Under the pieces are notes generated by a model. It was not told the DNA's origin. It made no database searches and saw only the letters and a program-made list of their open reading frames with translations. Made by a program: the position numbers and the translations under genes. Shown here piece after piece: positions 19,190-28,113 of a stretch of DNA of 64,000 bases (position 1 is the first letter of the stretch; every line of letters begins with the position of its first letter). The stretch covers positions 1 to 64,000 of the forward strand of contig PAMZ01000004.1 of NCBI GenBank assembly GCA_002707495.1, read 5' to 3'. This stretch comes from Halobacteriovoraceae bacterium. Its GTDB lineage: Bacteria; Bdellovibrionota; Bacteriovoracia; Bacteriovoracales; Bacteriovoracaceae.

Positions 19190-20188
19190 ATGTTTAATAA
19201 AGTTTTTGTGATTAGTATTTTTTCTTTTTTATTGAGTGCTTGTTCAAGTTTTCAAGGAGGTAACAATAATAGTTTTGACCTTCATCTTACTTCGTTTGAA
19301 TACCCCTTTCCTGTAAAATATTTCGACTTAAAAAGCCAACGAGAAGATCTCAAAATGGCTTATATGGACTTAAATTCGGATTCAAAAAAAATCATTGTGC
19401 TATTGCATGGAAAGAATTTTTCAGGATTTTACTGGGAAAGAATTGCATCAGAACTCGTTAAACGTGACTTCAGAGTTATTATCCCTGATCAAATTGGATT
19501 TGGAAAAAGTAGTAAGCCTAAATACTATCAATATAGCTTTTATAATTTGGCCCTTAACACTAAAAAACTTTTAGATAAGCTTGAGACACGAAATTTTATT
19601 CTGGTAGGGCACTCAATGGGAGGGATGCTGGCAACTCATTTCACTTATCAATATCCAAAAGTAGTAAAACAATTAGTCATGATTAATCCTATTGGATTAG
19701 AGCCTTATCTTAAGTATGTTGAGTATAAAGATCCCCAGTTTTTTTACGAAAATGAACTTAATAAAACTCCCGAAAAATTTAAAGAATATCAAAAAAGAAA
19801 TTACTATGATGGAAAGTGGAAGCCTGAATACGATAAATTGCTAATCCCTTTGACAGGCCAAATGCGTGGAGATGATTGGAGTAGAGTTGCTTGGAATAAT
19901 GCCTTAACTTACGGGCCTATCTTCAGTGAAGACATCACAAGTAAATTTAAGGATATCGATAATCAAGTCCTTTTGATAATAGGGATGAGAGACAAAACTG
20001 GACCTGGTCGATTTTGGAAGAAAAAGGGTGTGAAATATAAATTAGGACAATACGATAAACTTGGAAAATTGACGAATCGTGCTTTAAAAAACTCCCATCT
20101 TGTCGAGCTTTCCGGCTTGGGACATATGCCTCAATTTGAAGATTTCTCCAGGTTTAGCTCCGCTTTTTTTGACAATTTAAGACCTTAA
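19190..20188 (+). CDS. Alpha/beta-hydrolase lipoprotein
   Basis: The 332-aa protein has a lipobox (FLLSAC) and a canonical alpha/beta-hydrolase core: the oxyanion HGKNFSG, the nucleophile elbow GHSMGG, IIGMRDKTGPG carrying the acid and GLGHMPQFE with the catalytic His. It is probably an esterase or lipase anchored to the outer membrane. The substrate cannot be read. It follows the deacetylase gene co-directionally after 57 bases. Confidence 0.85.
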   Translation: MFNKVFVISIFSFLLSACSSFQGGNNNSFDLHLTSFEYPFPVKYFDLKSQREDLKMAYMDLNSDSKKIIVLLHGKNFSGFYWERIASELVKRDFRVIIPDQIGFGKSSKPKYYQYSFYNLALNTKKLLDKLETRNFILVGHSMGGMLATHFTYQYPKVVKQLVMINPIGLEPYLKYVEYKDPQFFYENELNKTPEKFKEYQKRNYYDGKWKPEYDKLLIPLTGQMRGDDWSRVAWNNALTYGPIFSEDITSKFKDIDNQVLLIIGMRDKTGPGRFWKKKGVKYKLGQYDKLGKLTNRALKNSHLVELSGLGHMPQFEDFSRFSSAFFDNLRP

Positions 20189-20266
20189 AATGATGAAGAA
20201 TTTTCCAGGTAACTTGTTGTAAATCAATAGATATAGTAAATCGAGTCCATAAATAAAGGACTGGTT

Positions 20267-20902
20267 ATGAAATCTCACTTAATTCTGATTTTTGGAATCT
20301 TTGGATTTTGCTTAAATGCATTTGCAGCTGACTTACCAGTGGCTTCTGATATTGATTTTAAAACAGGTATGATGTGGGAGTGGAGTTATAAAAATAGTGA
20401 TGGAGATATCTATTCAGTAGAGCGCTATAAACTGGTAGATATCGAGACTTTTCAGTTAAATACAACTCTGCGCTTTGAAATGTCTACGAGCTACAATGGA
20501 GGCCCTTTTGAAGTGCATCACCAATTCACTATGAATCTCAGACAATGTTATCGAAGCCATTTGAATCCAAGACAGCGAATGGGATTTAATCTTCGAATGT
20601 ATCCTATAAGAAATGGAGAAATTGGTAGGTATGTACTGGCCCCCTCAGTAGCTTTCGAGGAGAAATTTAACTGTAATGGTAATATCTATGAGAATAATTG
20701 GCGCTATGAAACTAGTTTCTCCACTGTGGTGAATCCAATTTTGGGTGAGAGAGCTGTTTTTTATCAGAAAGATAAAATTAAAAAAGGAGCCCAGTTAACT
20801 GGGGCATATGACACTCAAACTGGGATCATGTTGAAAAAAGTTTTCAATCCTGGAACCGAGAATGAATACACTTCAGAGCTTACAGATTTAATCAGTTATT
20901 AA
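20267..20902 (+). CDS. Secreted protein of unknown function
   Basis: The 211-aa preprotein has a signal peptide (about 1-21, ending AFAAD). The mature part contains few recognisable features; cysteines lie in RQCYRS and KFNCNGN, and aromatic-rich beta-like strands dominate. No family assignment. The start has ggactggtt upstream, a poor ribosome binding site. Confidence 0.55.
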   Translation: MKSHLILIFGIFGFCLNAFAADLPVASDIDFKTGMMWEWSYKNSDGDIYSVERYKLVDIETFQLNTTLRFEMSTSYNGGPFEVHHQFTMNLRQCYRSHLNPRQRMGFNLRMYPIRNGEIGRYVLAPSVAFEEKFNCNGNIYENNWRYETSFSTVVNPILGERAVFYQKDKIKKGAQLTGAYDTQTGIMLKKVFNPGTENEYTSELTDLISY

Positions 20903-20936
20903 ATTTCAAAATTTTCTGACATAAATCCTTTGATAG

Positions 20937-20965
20937 AGTAAAATTTTACTATAAGTAAAACTTAT
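20937..20965. promoter_or_regulatory. Adjacent palindromes upstream of amtB
   Basis: A perfect 14-base palindrome, agtaaaattttact (20937-20950), is followed directly by ataagt-aaa-acttat (20951-20965). They stand about 30 bases before the amtB start. This is a likely binding region for a dimeric regulator of the ammonium operon; no sigma-54 GG-N10-GC box is visible here. The palindromes are seen; the function is inferred. Confidence 0.5.
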
Positions 20966-20993
20966 CCTAAACCCAGTTAACAAAGGAATGAGA

Positions 20994-22211
20994 ATGGACT
21001 CGATTGACACTGGTATTACAGCTTGGATGCTAGTTTCCACAGCTTTGGTTTTATTAATGGTGCCTGGACTTGCTATGTTTTATGGTGGTCTGGTCAGGAC
21101 TAAAAACGTCATTGGAACGATGATGCATAGTTTTGCGGCAATGAGTATTGTAACTATCATCTGGACCGTATGTGGATACTCAATGACATTTGGAGAAAAT
21201 GTTCTCGGCGGTTGGTTTGGCTGGAATTGGGACTATGTTTTTTTTCAAGGTATTGATGGATCGATAATGAAAGATGCAGGAATTCCTGAGTATGTCTTTG
21301 CTATGTTCCAAGGGAAATTTGCGATCATCACTCCTGCCATTATCGCTGGTGCTTTTGCTGAGCGAGTAAAGTTCAGAGGATACTGTGTTTTCATCGCCTT
21401 GTGGTCTTTATTAATTTACAATCCACTTTGTCATTGGATCTGGTCTGGAGATGGCTGGTTAAATGGGAGGGCCATCGATTTTGCAGGTGGTACTGTGATT
21501 CATATTTCAGCCGGTATCGCAGGTCTTGTGGCAGCTTTTTATCTTGGGGCACGAAGAGGTTATCCAAAAAATACAATGAGTCCTAATAACCTTGTTATGA
21601 CATTGATGGGAGCTGGTCTTTTGTGGGTTGGTTGGTTCGGTTTTAATGCAGGCTCATCTGTTAACTCTGGTCTTCAGACTGCACAGGCCTTAGCAGTCAC
21701 ACAAATCGCCGCCGCTGCAGGTGCATTTACCTGGATGTGTATAGAAGGAATCGTCCATAAAAAAGTAACCTCTCTAGGTGCTGTATCGGGAATTCTAGCA
21801 GGTCTAGTTGCCATTACTCCAGCAGCCGGGGATGTCCTTCCTTGGGGCGCAATTGTTTTAGGTATTCTTGCCTCTATTGCAAGCTATCTCGCAATAGAAG
21901 TAAAAAACCGGATGGGTTATGATGATACATTGGATGTTTTTGGGATTCATGGTGTTTCGGGAATTATTGGTGGAGTCTTTCTCGCATTTATGCTTAGAGA
22001 GGGTTCTGGAGCTGGCAATATTTTAACTCAACTATGGTATCAAGTAGAAGGGATTCTTGTTTCATTGACCTACGCAGGTGTAGTGACATTATTACTTCTT
22101 ATTCTGGTAGAAAAAACTATTGGTCTTAGGCTCACAAAGGAAGAAGAAAATGAAGGAATGGATCATTCTCTTCATGGTGAACATGGCTATGGCCTCAGTA
22201 ATTTAATGTAG
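20994..22211 (+). CDS. amtB: Ammonium transporter (Amt/MEP family)
   Basis: The 405-aa membrane protein has the 11-helix pattern of Amt channels and hallmark segments: VPGLAMFYGGLVRTKN in the first helix, the pore and lumen segments around SFAAMSIVTIIW and CHWIWSGDGW (conserved His-Trp), the signature-like DFAGGTVIHISAG, and the second pore His in FGIHGVSGIIGG. It conducts ammonium into the cytoplasm. The ATG at 20994 is preferred to 20988 because aaagga (20982-20987) would otherwise abut the start. A PII gene follows nine bases downstream. Confidence 0.95.
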   Translation: MDSIDTGITAWMLVSTALVLLMVPGLAMFYGGLVRTKNVIGTMMHSFAAMSIVTIIWTVCGYSMTFGENVLGGWFGWNWDYVFFQGIDGSIMKDAGIPEYVFAMFQGKFAIITPAIIAGAFAERVKFRGYCVFIALWSLLIYNPLCHWIWSGDGWLNGRAIDFAGGTVIHISAGIAGLVAAFYLGARRGYPKNTMSPNNLVMTLMGAGLLWVGWFGFNAGSSVNSGLQTAQALAVTQIAAAAGAFTWMCIEGIVHKKVTSLGAVSGILAGLVAITPAAGDVLPWGAIVLGILASIASYLAIEVKNRMGYDDTLDVFGIHGVSGIIGGVFLAFMLREGSGAGNILTQLWYQVEGILVSLTYAGVVTLLLLILVEKTIGLRLTKEEENEGMDHSLHGEHGYGLSNLM

Positions 22212-22220
22212 GAGTTGGGG

Positions 22221-22556
22221 ATGAAACTTATAACAGCAATAATCAGGGACAATAAATTAGAGGATGTAAGAGAGGCTTTAATCCAAGCTGAGATCACTAG
22301 AATTACAGTAAATAGGGTCGCAGGGCATGGAGCAGCAGAAGATATAGAAATTTATCGTGGGCGCCAAATAGCTCCGGCCCTCACTTCAAAAGTAGAGCTA
22401 AAAATAGCTTGTAATGATGAATTTGTTGATATCGTTAAAAATACGATCATTGAAACTGCGAGAACAGGAGAGCAAGGAGATGGTAAAATCTTTGTTCAAA
22501 ATCTAGAAGAATGTATTCGAATTAAAAATGGCGAAAGTGGGTCGGGGGCAATTTAA
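22221..22556 (+). CDS. glnK: PII signalling protein lacking the uridylylation tyrosine
   Basis: The 111-aa PII protein is paired with amtB, the usual arrangement for GlnK, which plugs AmtB when nitrogen is plentiful. The N-terminal strand/helix (MKLITAIIRDNKLEDVREAL) and the B-loop TGEQGDGKIFV are intact. The T-loop is one residue shorter than Escherichia coli GlnB, and the position of its modified Tyr51 is Ile here (YRG-RQI instead of YRG-AEY), so control by uridylylation is unlikely. The ATG at 22221 is favoured by taggag at 22209-22214. The gene symbol follows the operon context. Confidence 0.87.
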   Translation: MKLITAIIRDNKLEDVREALIQAEITRITVNRVAGHGAAEDIEIYRGRQIAPALTSKVELKIACNDEFVDIVKNTIIETARTGEQGDGKIFVQNLEECIRIKNGESGSGAI

Positions 22557-22570
22557 GTCCCCACTCTTTC
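22537..22570. terminator. Weak bidirectional terminator between glnK and yjdM
   Basis: The nested inverted repeats gtggg/cccac (22537-22541 and 22560-22564) and gggg/cccc form a hairpin across the end of glnK, with T-rich DNA on both sides (aattctgcttttt on one strand, tttcgccattttt on the other). The convergent genes here have only 12 bases between them. Confidence 0.35.
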
Positions 22571-22916
22571 AATTCTGCTTTTTAACCACCGAGCATTTAA
22601 GGTACATATGACCAAATCCTGCTATTTTACAGGATATATCATGGTCATTTACTGGTTCTTCTAAGAGCTTTATATTTTTCACCTTTGTACCAGCTTTGAT
22701 CGTGTCTTTACCGGCTTTTAAATTTTTTATTGTTGTAACGGAGTCACCATCTGATAGCTGGTTTCCATTAGAGTCTAAAAATTTTTGAGGAACTTCTGTT
22801 TCACTTACCATGGTTGATTGGTCACTCCACTCATGAAAGCACTCAGGGCAAGTCCAGATATTGCCATCGAAATAACCATAGGGGGATTGACATTTTTTAC
22901 ATACTTGGGAGTCCAT
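22569..22916 (-). CDS. yjdM: YjdM/PhnA-family zinc-ribbon protein
   Basis: The 115-aa protein has an N-terminal four-cysteine zinc ribbon (CKKCQSPYGYFDG...TCPECFHEW) and a C-terminal SH3-like PhnA domain (residues about 45-112, with LSDGDSVTTIKNLKAGK and IKAGTKVKNIKL). This is the standard architecture of YjdM, long called an alkylphosphonate-utilisation protein though its role is unsettled. Length matches the family. It is convergent with glnK and not part of a phn operon. Confidence 0.88.
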   Translation of the reverse strand: MDSQVCKKCQSPYGYFDGNIWTCPECFHEWSDQSTMVSETEVPQKFLDSNGNQLSDGDSVTTIKNLKAGKDTIKAGTKVKNIKLLEEPVNDHDISCKIAGFGHMYLKCSVVKKQN

Positions 22917-23049
22917 AATTTATTATCCTACTCTTTCTTTTATTATTACCGTATCATTCTTGTCTCGTATGGGATAGTTATTAAGCTTCTTAAGTAAATA
23001 TTCCGATATGATTAACTAGAGTTGGATTTGTTTTACAGGAGTTTGAGCC

Positions 23050-23487
23050 TTGCTGAAAGAGGATTTAGAAGTTTTTTCGAAAGAAGAACTAGTTAATATG
23101 TACCTTGAACTAACATTTGAGCTAGAGCGAGTTCAAAAAGCTTTTGCAGAACAAGCTGCGGTAACCGCGCATGATATAAATAATCCCCTTACTATTGCCC
23201 TATTTAATCTCCAAGTTTTGAAGAAATCTATTGATAAAGAGAAATTGGACTTTGGAAACAAAGCGGATAAAGCGCTCAATGCGATGGAGAGGATAAAAGA
23301 GATAATTAAGAATCTATCCTCTCAGGTAAGCTCGAGTAAAGAGAGCATCGAAGTTTTTGATTTAAACACAATTATTTCTGAAGAAGCAGAGCTCCTTGTC
23401 GACTCAGATAAAGACGTTGGTCTTCGTTTAAAACTTTTAATCCCAAAATCAAATAAAGTCTTAGCTCAACCTAAAAAAGTGGTTTAA
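23050..23487 (+). CDS. Truncated histidine kinase: dimerisation domain without ATPase
   Basis: The 145-aa protein has a short N-terminal coiled coil and a HisKA helix pair with the phospho-acceptor region AVTAHDINNPL (His41). It continues through the start of a HATPase domain (FDLNTIISEEAELLV...LLIPKSNKVLAQPKKVV), then stops exactly where the N-box normally begins. No ATP-binding motifs follow; the next DNA is the 3' end of a convergent protease gene, which overlaps it by 17 bases. It could be a phosphotransfer protein, but a deletion remnant is more likely. The TTG start has caggag at 23037-23042. Confidence 0.65.
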   Translation: MLKEDLEVFSKEELVNMYLELTFELERVQKAFAEQAAVTAHDINNPLTIALFNLQVLKKSIDKEKLDFGNKADKALNAMERIKEIIKNLSSQVSSSKESIEVFDLNTIISEEAELLVDSDKDVGLRLKLLIPKSNKVLAQPKKVV

Positions 23488-24319
23488 GAGGCGTAACGAT
23501 ATTAACCTCAGAGTAGTCTTTCCCACTTTCACCAAGTGCCCATTGGTTACATGATCGCCCTCTGCGATTGAAGTTAGCTCCGGTTCCTCTAGATAGAACT
23601 CCAATTATTTCGTTGGTATGGTGATCAAAAACAGGACTTCCACTATTAACGGAGAATGAATCAAGCTCAGTTCTAAAGCTTAGAGTTGGAAGGCTGAGGC
23701 TTCTAATGATATTTGGTCCAGTGTACTTTTGAGAGACTCCGAGCGGATGTCCCAACATATAAATTGGAGTTCCCGTTGAGTAACTATGATCGAGCTGGAC
23801 TGGGAGGGGAGTTCGATTTAACTTTCTCTTCACTCGTAATAGAGCTATATCATTGACTTGATCAGATAGAGTGAATTCTCGATATAGAAAATCTCGTACT
23901 TCAAAAACTTGATCTTTTGAAAATGTGGTTGGAATGTTTCCTTGCGCATCTTTGATATAGTCAAGAACCACATAAAATTCGTCTTGATTGTCAGGTCCAA
24001 TACAGTGTCCCGCCGTCAGAATTCTATCTTCACCCACTATCGCACCAGAGCAATTTGCAAATAAAGGCTCATCTGAAAACCTCTCATCTTCACAAAATCT
24101 CAGTCTTTCGATGAGATTCGTAGCATTCATCTCATAAGAGTCAGACTTTTTTATGAGGTGTTTTTTTCTAACAAATGAAACAACTCTAGATGAAATTACG
24201 CTTATAATGGGTTGGTCGAGTTCTACTATATCGGTTCGGTCATCATTTCCTATAATCGCAGCCAAACTATTGGTGCCAGCGAGTATAAAACCTAGCAGTA
24301 CTAAAATTCTCTTTTTCAT
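23471..24319 (-). CDS. Secreted trypsin/V8-like serine protease
   Basis: The 282-aa preprotein has a signal peptide (MKKRILVLLGFILAGTNSLAA) and a full catalytic triad: His105 in LTAGHC, Asp157 in VNDIALL and Ser226 in VNSGSPV. Spacing and the NSGSP form resemble V8/glutamyl-endopeptidase-like S1B enzymes. A propeptide is possible between about 22 and 85. It is expected in the periplasm or outside the cell. It differs clearly from the protease at 6329-7066. Confidence 0.85.
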   Translation of the reverse strand: MKKRILVLLGFILAGTNSLAAIIGNDDRTDIVELDQPIISVISSRVVSFVRKKHLIKKSDSYEMNATNLIERLRFCEDERFSDEPLFANCSGAIVGEDRILTAGHCIGPDNQDEFYVVLDYIKDAQGNIPTTFSKDQVFEVRDFLYREFTLSDQVNDIALLRVKRKLNRTPLPVQLDHSYSTGTPIYMLGHPLGVSQKYTGPNIIRSLSLPTLSFRTELDSFSVNSGSPVFDHHTNEIIGVLSRGTGANFNRRGRSCNQWALGESGKDYSEVNIVTPLKPLF

Positions 24320-24394
24320 ACGAAATATCCCTAATTAGGAATGAATTTGGCATGAGAAGTGATTTGGAGCAAGCTAACGTGTAAAATTAACTGA

Positions 24395-26257
24395 TTATTT
24401 CCTAAATCCGTATTGATACCAAACAGGAGTCAACCCTAACCCAATCAATATACAGGAAATCATCCAAAGAGTTTGAGGTACAAAGTCTGGACCTGGGGCA
24501 TCTACAATCCAACTACCAAAGCCTAATAAAAGACAAAAAAGAGAAATAGTACAGCTAACAAGAGCAATGAGCGAGTGTTTGAGCTTCAGCTTATTAGATT
24601 CAGTTGTATATTTCCCCCAAAAACCCAGTGGCTGAGCTTTATCGTAAAAGCTCTTAAGAACGTTTTCATCTTCAGGGCCAAAACTATAAACGCCAATAAG
24701 GCAGGCAATGGTGGAAACAGCCGCCATAATTAAAAGCCTTAAATACTCTGAAATATCTTGAAAAACAAAAAGAAGTAAAGGAGTCATGATGACTGAAGCG
24801 ATAATAGCACAGATTTCTCCCCAAGAATTCATCCTCCACCACAACCATCGCAGGAGAAGTGGGATACCCATACTTGCACCCAAAATCAAAGAGGCCTGCC
24901 AAGCTGTTTGAATACTCTCTAGGTTCGCCATAATGATGATCGCAATGAGAAGAATCATAATATTAGCAAGCCTTGCAACCATAACTAATGTTTTATCATT
25001 AGCCTTTTTATTCTTGTAAACCTCGCAATAAATTCTTTTGTAAATATCATTGGACCAATAACTTGAGCCCCAGTTGAGATGAGTATCAATTGTGGAAGCA
25101 AGGGCAGCTAACATTCCTGTAAGAAGAAGTCCCTTAACACCAGGAGGAAGAAGCTCATTCATACCCTGCACGAATGTTGCCTCTCTTAATGAAATAAAAT
25201 TAGATCCTGCTTCTATGGGAAATATTAATAATAGCCCTAAGCCAATAGGTAACCAGAATAAAGAGCGTAGAAAAACCTGACAAAAACTAAAGACGATAGC
25301 CGCAATTTTAGCATCTTTTTCCGAACGACAGGCCATCGACCTCTGTGCGAGATACCCTGTTCCATCACTATTCATCTGAATTAACCATTGAAAAGCGAGG
25401 ACCATTAATAGAGGGCCTCCTATATCTTTGGCTTGCCCAGGTGTGAAAGCCACGAGTTGATCAAAACTCATATCAAGACTACCGGCGGCGGTTAGTTCTT
25501 TCAGCTTTATTATCATGGCTTCAAATCCACCCACATTATCGATGATGAAATAACAATAAAAACAAGTCGCAATCATCATGAGAAAAAACTGAACGACGTC
25601 GGTCGCAACAACAGAACGTAAACCTCCACTTGTAGAATAAAGAGTCGTAACAAAAGCGATGACAAAAATAGAAGTAATATTATTAGTAGATAGTAGCCAG
25701 ACATTGGCAGCATCGACATTGACAGTAAAGGGGACATTCACAAACATCACAATGGACTGGAGTACATCAAAAAGCCCAGCAGGAAGCCACTCGTTCCAGA
25801 TAAGAAAAGGTTCTGCTATTCTAGTCGCAGCTAATAATACCATTGCCATCACTGTACAGTTTATAATAGTCCCAAAATAGACCGCTTTGATTCCTCTAAG
25901 TACGAGAGCAGGTTTTTTTCCATAACGAACTTCAGTCAATTCTGCATCTGTCAGGACATTAGCCCTTCTCCAAGAAGCTGCCAGTATAAATCCCATTAAA
26001 AGAAATGAGATGGCATATATCCAAAGTCTCCATAAAGAAAAGACGCCAGCACTAGCAATTAAGCCCGTCACCAGAAGTGGCGTATCAGCGGCGAATTGAG
26101 TAGCGGCCATGGAAACACCAGCATGCCATCCTTTTAAACTTCTACCTGCGAGAAAGTATTCTTCAAGATTTTTTGAGGCATCATCTTTGTTCCAAAACCC
26201 CGAGCCAACGGCATAAGCAATAAATGCAAAAATGATGATAATATCAATTGTGGCCAT
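24395..26257 (-). CDS. Sodium:solute symporter (SSS family)
   Basis: The 620-aa integral membrane protein has about 13-15 hydrophobic helices. The N-terminal EEYFLAGRSLKGW and SMAATQFAADTPL and the central STSGGLRSVVATDVVQFF are typical of the SSS family, which couples uptake to a sodium gradient. The substrate is not evident; its position 17 bases downstream of the GH15 gene, in the same direction, suggests a sugar or related osmolyte. The ATG at 26257 is supported by aaaggatt. Confidence 0.85.
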   Translation of the reverse strand: MATIDIIIIFAFIAYAVGSGFWNKDDASKNLEEYFLAGRSLKGWHAGVSMAATQFAADTPLLVTGLIASAGVFSLWRLWIYAISFLLMGFILAASWRRANVLTDAELTEVRYGKKPALVLRGIKAVYFGTIINCTVMAMVLLAATRIAEPFLIWNEWLPAGLFDVLQSIVMFVNVPFTVNVDAANVWLLSTNNITSIFVIAFVTTLYSTSGGLRSVVATDVVQFFLMMIATCFYCYFIIDNVGGFEAMIIKLKELTAAGSLDMSFDQLVAFTPGQAKDIGGPLLMVLAFQWLIQMNSDGTGYLAQRSMACRSEKDAKIAAIVFSFCQVFLRSLFWLPIGLGLLLIFPIEAGSNFISLREATFVQGMNELLPPGVKGLLLTGMLAALASTIDTHLNWGSSYWSNDIYKRIYCEVYKNKKANDKTLVMVARLANIMILLIAIIIMANLESIQTAWQASLILGASMGIPLLLRWLWWRMNSWGEICAIIASVIMTPLLLFVFQDISEYLRLLIMAAVSTIACLIGVYSFGPEDENVLKSFYDKAQPLGFWGKYTTESNKLKLKHSLIALVSCTISLFCLLLGFGSWIVDAPGPDFVPQTLWMISCILIGLGLTPVWYQYGFRK

Positions 26258-26274
26258 TGGACTAATCCTTTATT

Positions 26275-28053
26275 TTAATAAAATTGAGGCTTTTGTTGGT
26301 TCATCCAAATTTTAAAAGCAGTGTTTATAAGGCCTACATGAGAGTAGGTCTGGGCAATATTCCCCCATTGGGATCCATCTTCTGGATCTATATCTTCTGA
26401 GAATATTCCCAAATGATTTGAGCGAGTCAAAAGCGACTCAAATACTTTTTTAGCCATATCGATTTCACCTAGGTCGACCAAGGCCTCAGCATACCAAAAA
26501 GCACAGATAAGAAAGGTTGATTTTGTTTCCCCAAAGTCATCATGATCTCTATAGCGATAAATCAGATCATCCCCAAACTTTAATTCTTTGGTAAGTGCCT
26601 CCACATGTTTTTTGGCTTTATCAATATTGTGCCGACCAAGATAGTTCATTGTCACAAGTAAAAACTCTGAAGCATTGAGCTTTTTATTTTCAATACTCAT
26701 TCCGTAGGCACCAGTTTCTTTATCGAAGCACTTCTCAATATTATCTGAGGCAAGTTTTATAAGCTTCTCAGCTTTTTCTCGCATAGGCTGATTATCGTTA
26801 ATTCTTGCGATTTTTAAAGCCGCCATGGCTCCTGCCCAGTGGAAAAGAAAACTTTCTGCATGCTGTTGTTTCTTTCCACGGAACTCCCAAATTCCGGCAT
26901 CAGGTTCATCCATATATTTTTCTATAAGATCGAGAATTTTAAATATGAGCTTCTCACTTGGCCTAGAAGAGCCATAAGTTCTCAAATCTGAATAGAGTGG
27001 AAGTAAAGACAGAAGCATTTGACCATAAACATCATTTTGACGTTGTAGGTAAGCTTCATTTCCCACTCGGACAGGAGCATTACCTTTGTAGCCTTCAAGT
27101 TCTATGGTTTTTTCTTCAATATTTGCTTCGCCATCAATTTTGTAGACAGGCTGAAATCTGTCCTCTGAGTTTTCGACGATGTTTTGAATCCAATGAGAAT
27201 ATCTTTCAGCCTCAGTAAAATGTCCTAAGTTTGTTAAGGCGTTGATGGTGAAATAAGAGTCTCTCACCCAGCAGTAACGATAATCCCAATTTCTCTCTTC
27301 ACCAGGAGATTCAGGTAGAGAGGTTGTCCCCGCAGCAATAATTGCTCCGGTATCCTCATACTGATGGAGCTTTAATAAAAGTGCAGATCGAATAACCTCT
27401 TGCTGATAAATAGTGGGAATAGCGCTTCTTCGCACCCATTTTCTCCAATAATCTTGTGTCTTGGTAAAAAACTCTTCGAATGTACTCTTTAGAGGAGCTT
27501 CAAGTGGACTATCGTATGAGAGGACAAGATAGCTATCTTCAGTGAGCGCAAAATTTCTTTGATTGATGATATGAGTTTTTGCAATATTGGTTGTAAGTCT
27601 TACGTTAGCTCCGAGACCTTCGTAATTTATAGAATTTGAACCAAGTGTGGCTTGAGCCTTAATTTCACCATATTCTGAGACTGGCTCACAGGTCACTTTT
27701 ATAATCGGATTGCCCTTAATGATTTCAATTTTTCTAAACAATTGAGTGGGCTTGTGAAAACGCTCAAAAAGTTCAAATCGAGGGGCAAAGTCTATAACTT
27801 TAAAAATTCCGTCTTCACAAATAAACTCAGTCTCTAACATATTTGTGTTTTGAATATATCTTTGTTTCGTCGACTTTGGTTTGGCAGGAACAATAGAAAA
27901 TTCACCACCTTTTTTTTCAGAAATTAATTTCCCAAAAATAAAACTATCATCAAACTTAGGCCAACACATCCATAGTACTGAAGCGTTTTCATCAATATAT
28001 GCCATATAGGAACAGTTTCCTATGATACCGAACTTGTATTCATTTCTTTTCAT
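26275..28053 (-). CDS. Glycoside hydrolase family 15 (trehalase- or glucoamylase-like)
   Basis: The 592-aa protein matches two-domain GH15 enzymes: an N-terminal beta-sandwich (about 1-200; FGIIGNCSYMAYIDENASVLWMCWPKFDDSF) and an (alpha/alpha)6 barrel. Signatures are RNWDYRYCWVRDSYFTINAL, the probable acid in AGIWEFRGK and the probable base in FSEDIDPEDGSQWGNIAQTYSHVGL. Such enzymes hydrolyse trehalose or alpha-glucans. No signal peptide, so it is cytoplasmic. Its divergent neighbour makes trehalose, which favours trehalase. The ATG at 28053 is chosen as the family-like start; the site upstream is weak. Confidence 0.85.
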   Translation of the reverse strand: MKRNEYKFGIIGNCSYMAYIDENASVLWMCWPKFDDSFIFGKLISEKKGGEFSIVPAKPKSTKQRYIQNTNMLETEFICEDGIFKVIDFAPRFELFERFHKPTQLFRKIEIIKGNPIIKVTCEPVSEYGEIKAQATLGSNSINYEGLGANVRLTTNIAKTHIINQRNFALTEDSYLVLSYDSPLEAPLKSTFEEFFTKTQDYWRKWVRRSAIPTIYQQEVIRSALLLKLHQYEDTGAIIAAGTTSLPESPGEERNWDYRYCWVRDSYFTINALTNLGHFTEAERYSHWIQNIVENSEDRFQPVYKIDGEANIEEKTIELEGYKGNAPVRVGNEAYLQRQNDVYGQMLLSLLPLYSDLRTYGSSRPSEKLIFKILDLIEKYMDEPDAGIWEFRGKKQQHAESFLFHWAGAMAALKIARINDNQPMREKAEKLIKLASDNIEKCFDKETGAYGMSIENKKLNASEFLLVTMNYLGRHNIDKAKKHVEALTKELKFGDDLIYRYRDHDDFGETKSTFLICAFWYAEALVDLGEIDMAKKVFESLLTRSNHLGIFSEDIDPEDGSQWGNIAQTYSHVGLINTAFKIWMNQQKPQFY

Positions 28054-28113
28054 GCATAAAAGTGTATTATGAGGAAAGTTATTAAGCAATACGCTCAAAG
28101 CTTTAGGAGATCT

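Noticed and set aside
28069-28113. Longer OtsAB N-terminus overlapping the GH15 start
   Set aside because: The ribosome site taggag at 28104-28109 fixes ATG 28114, whose product begins with the family strand.
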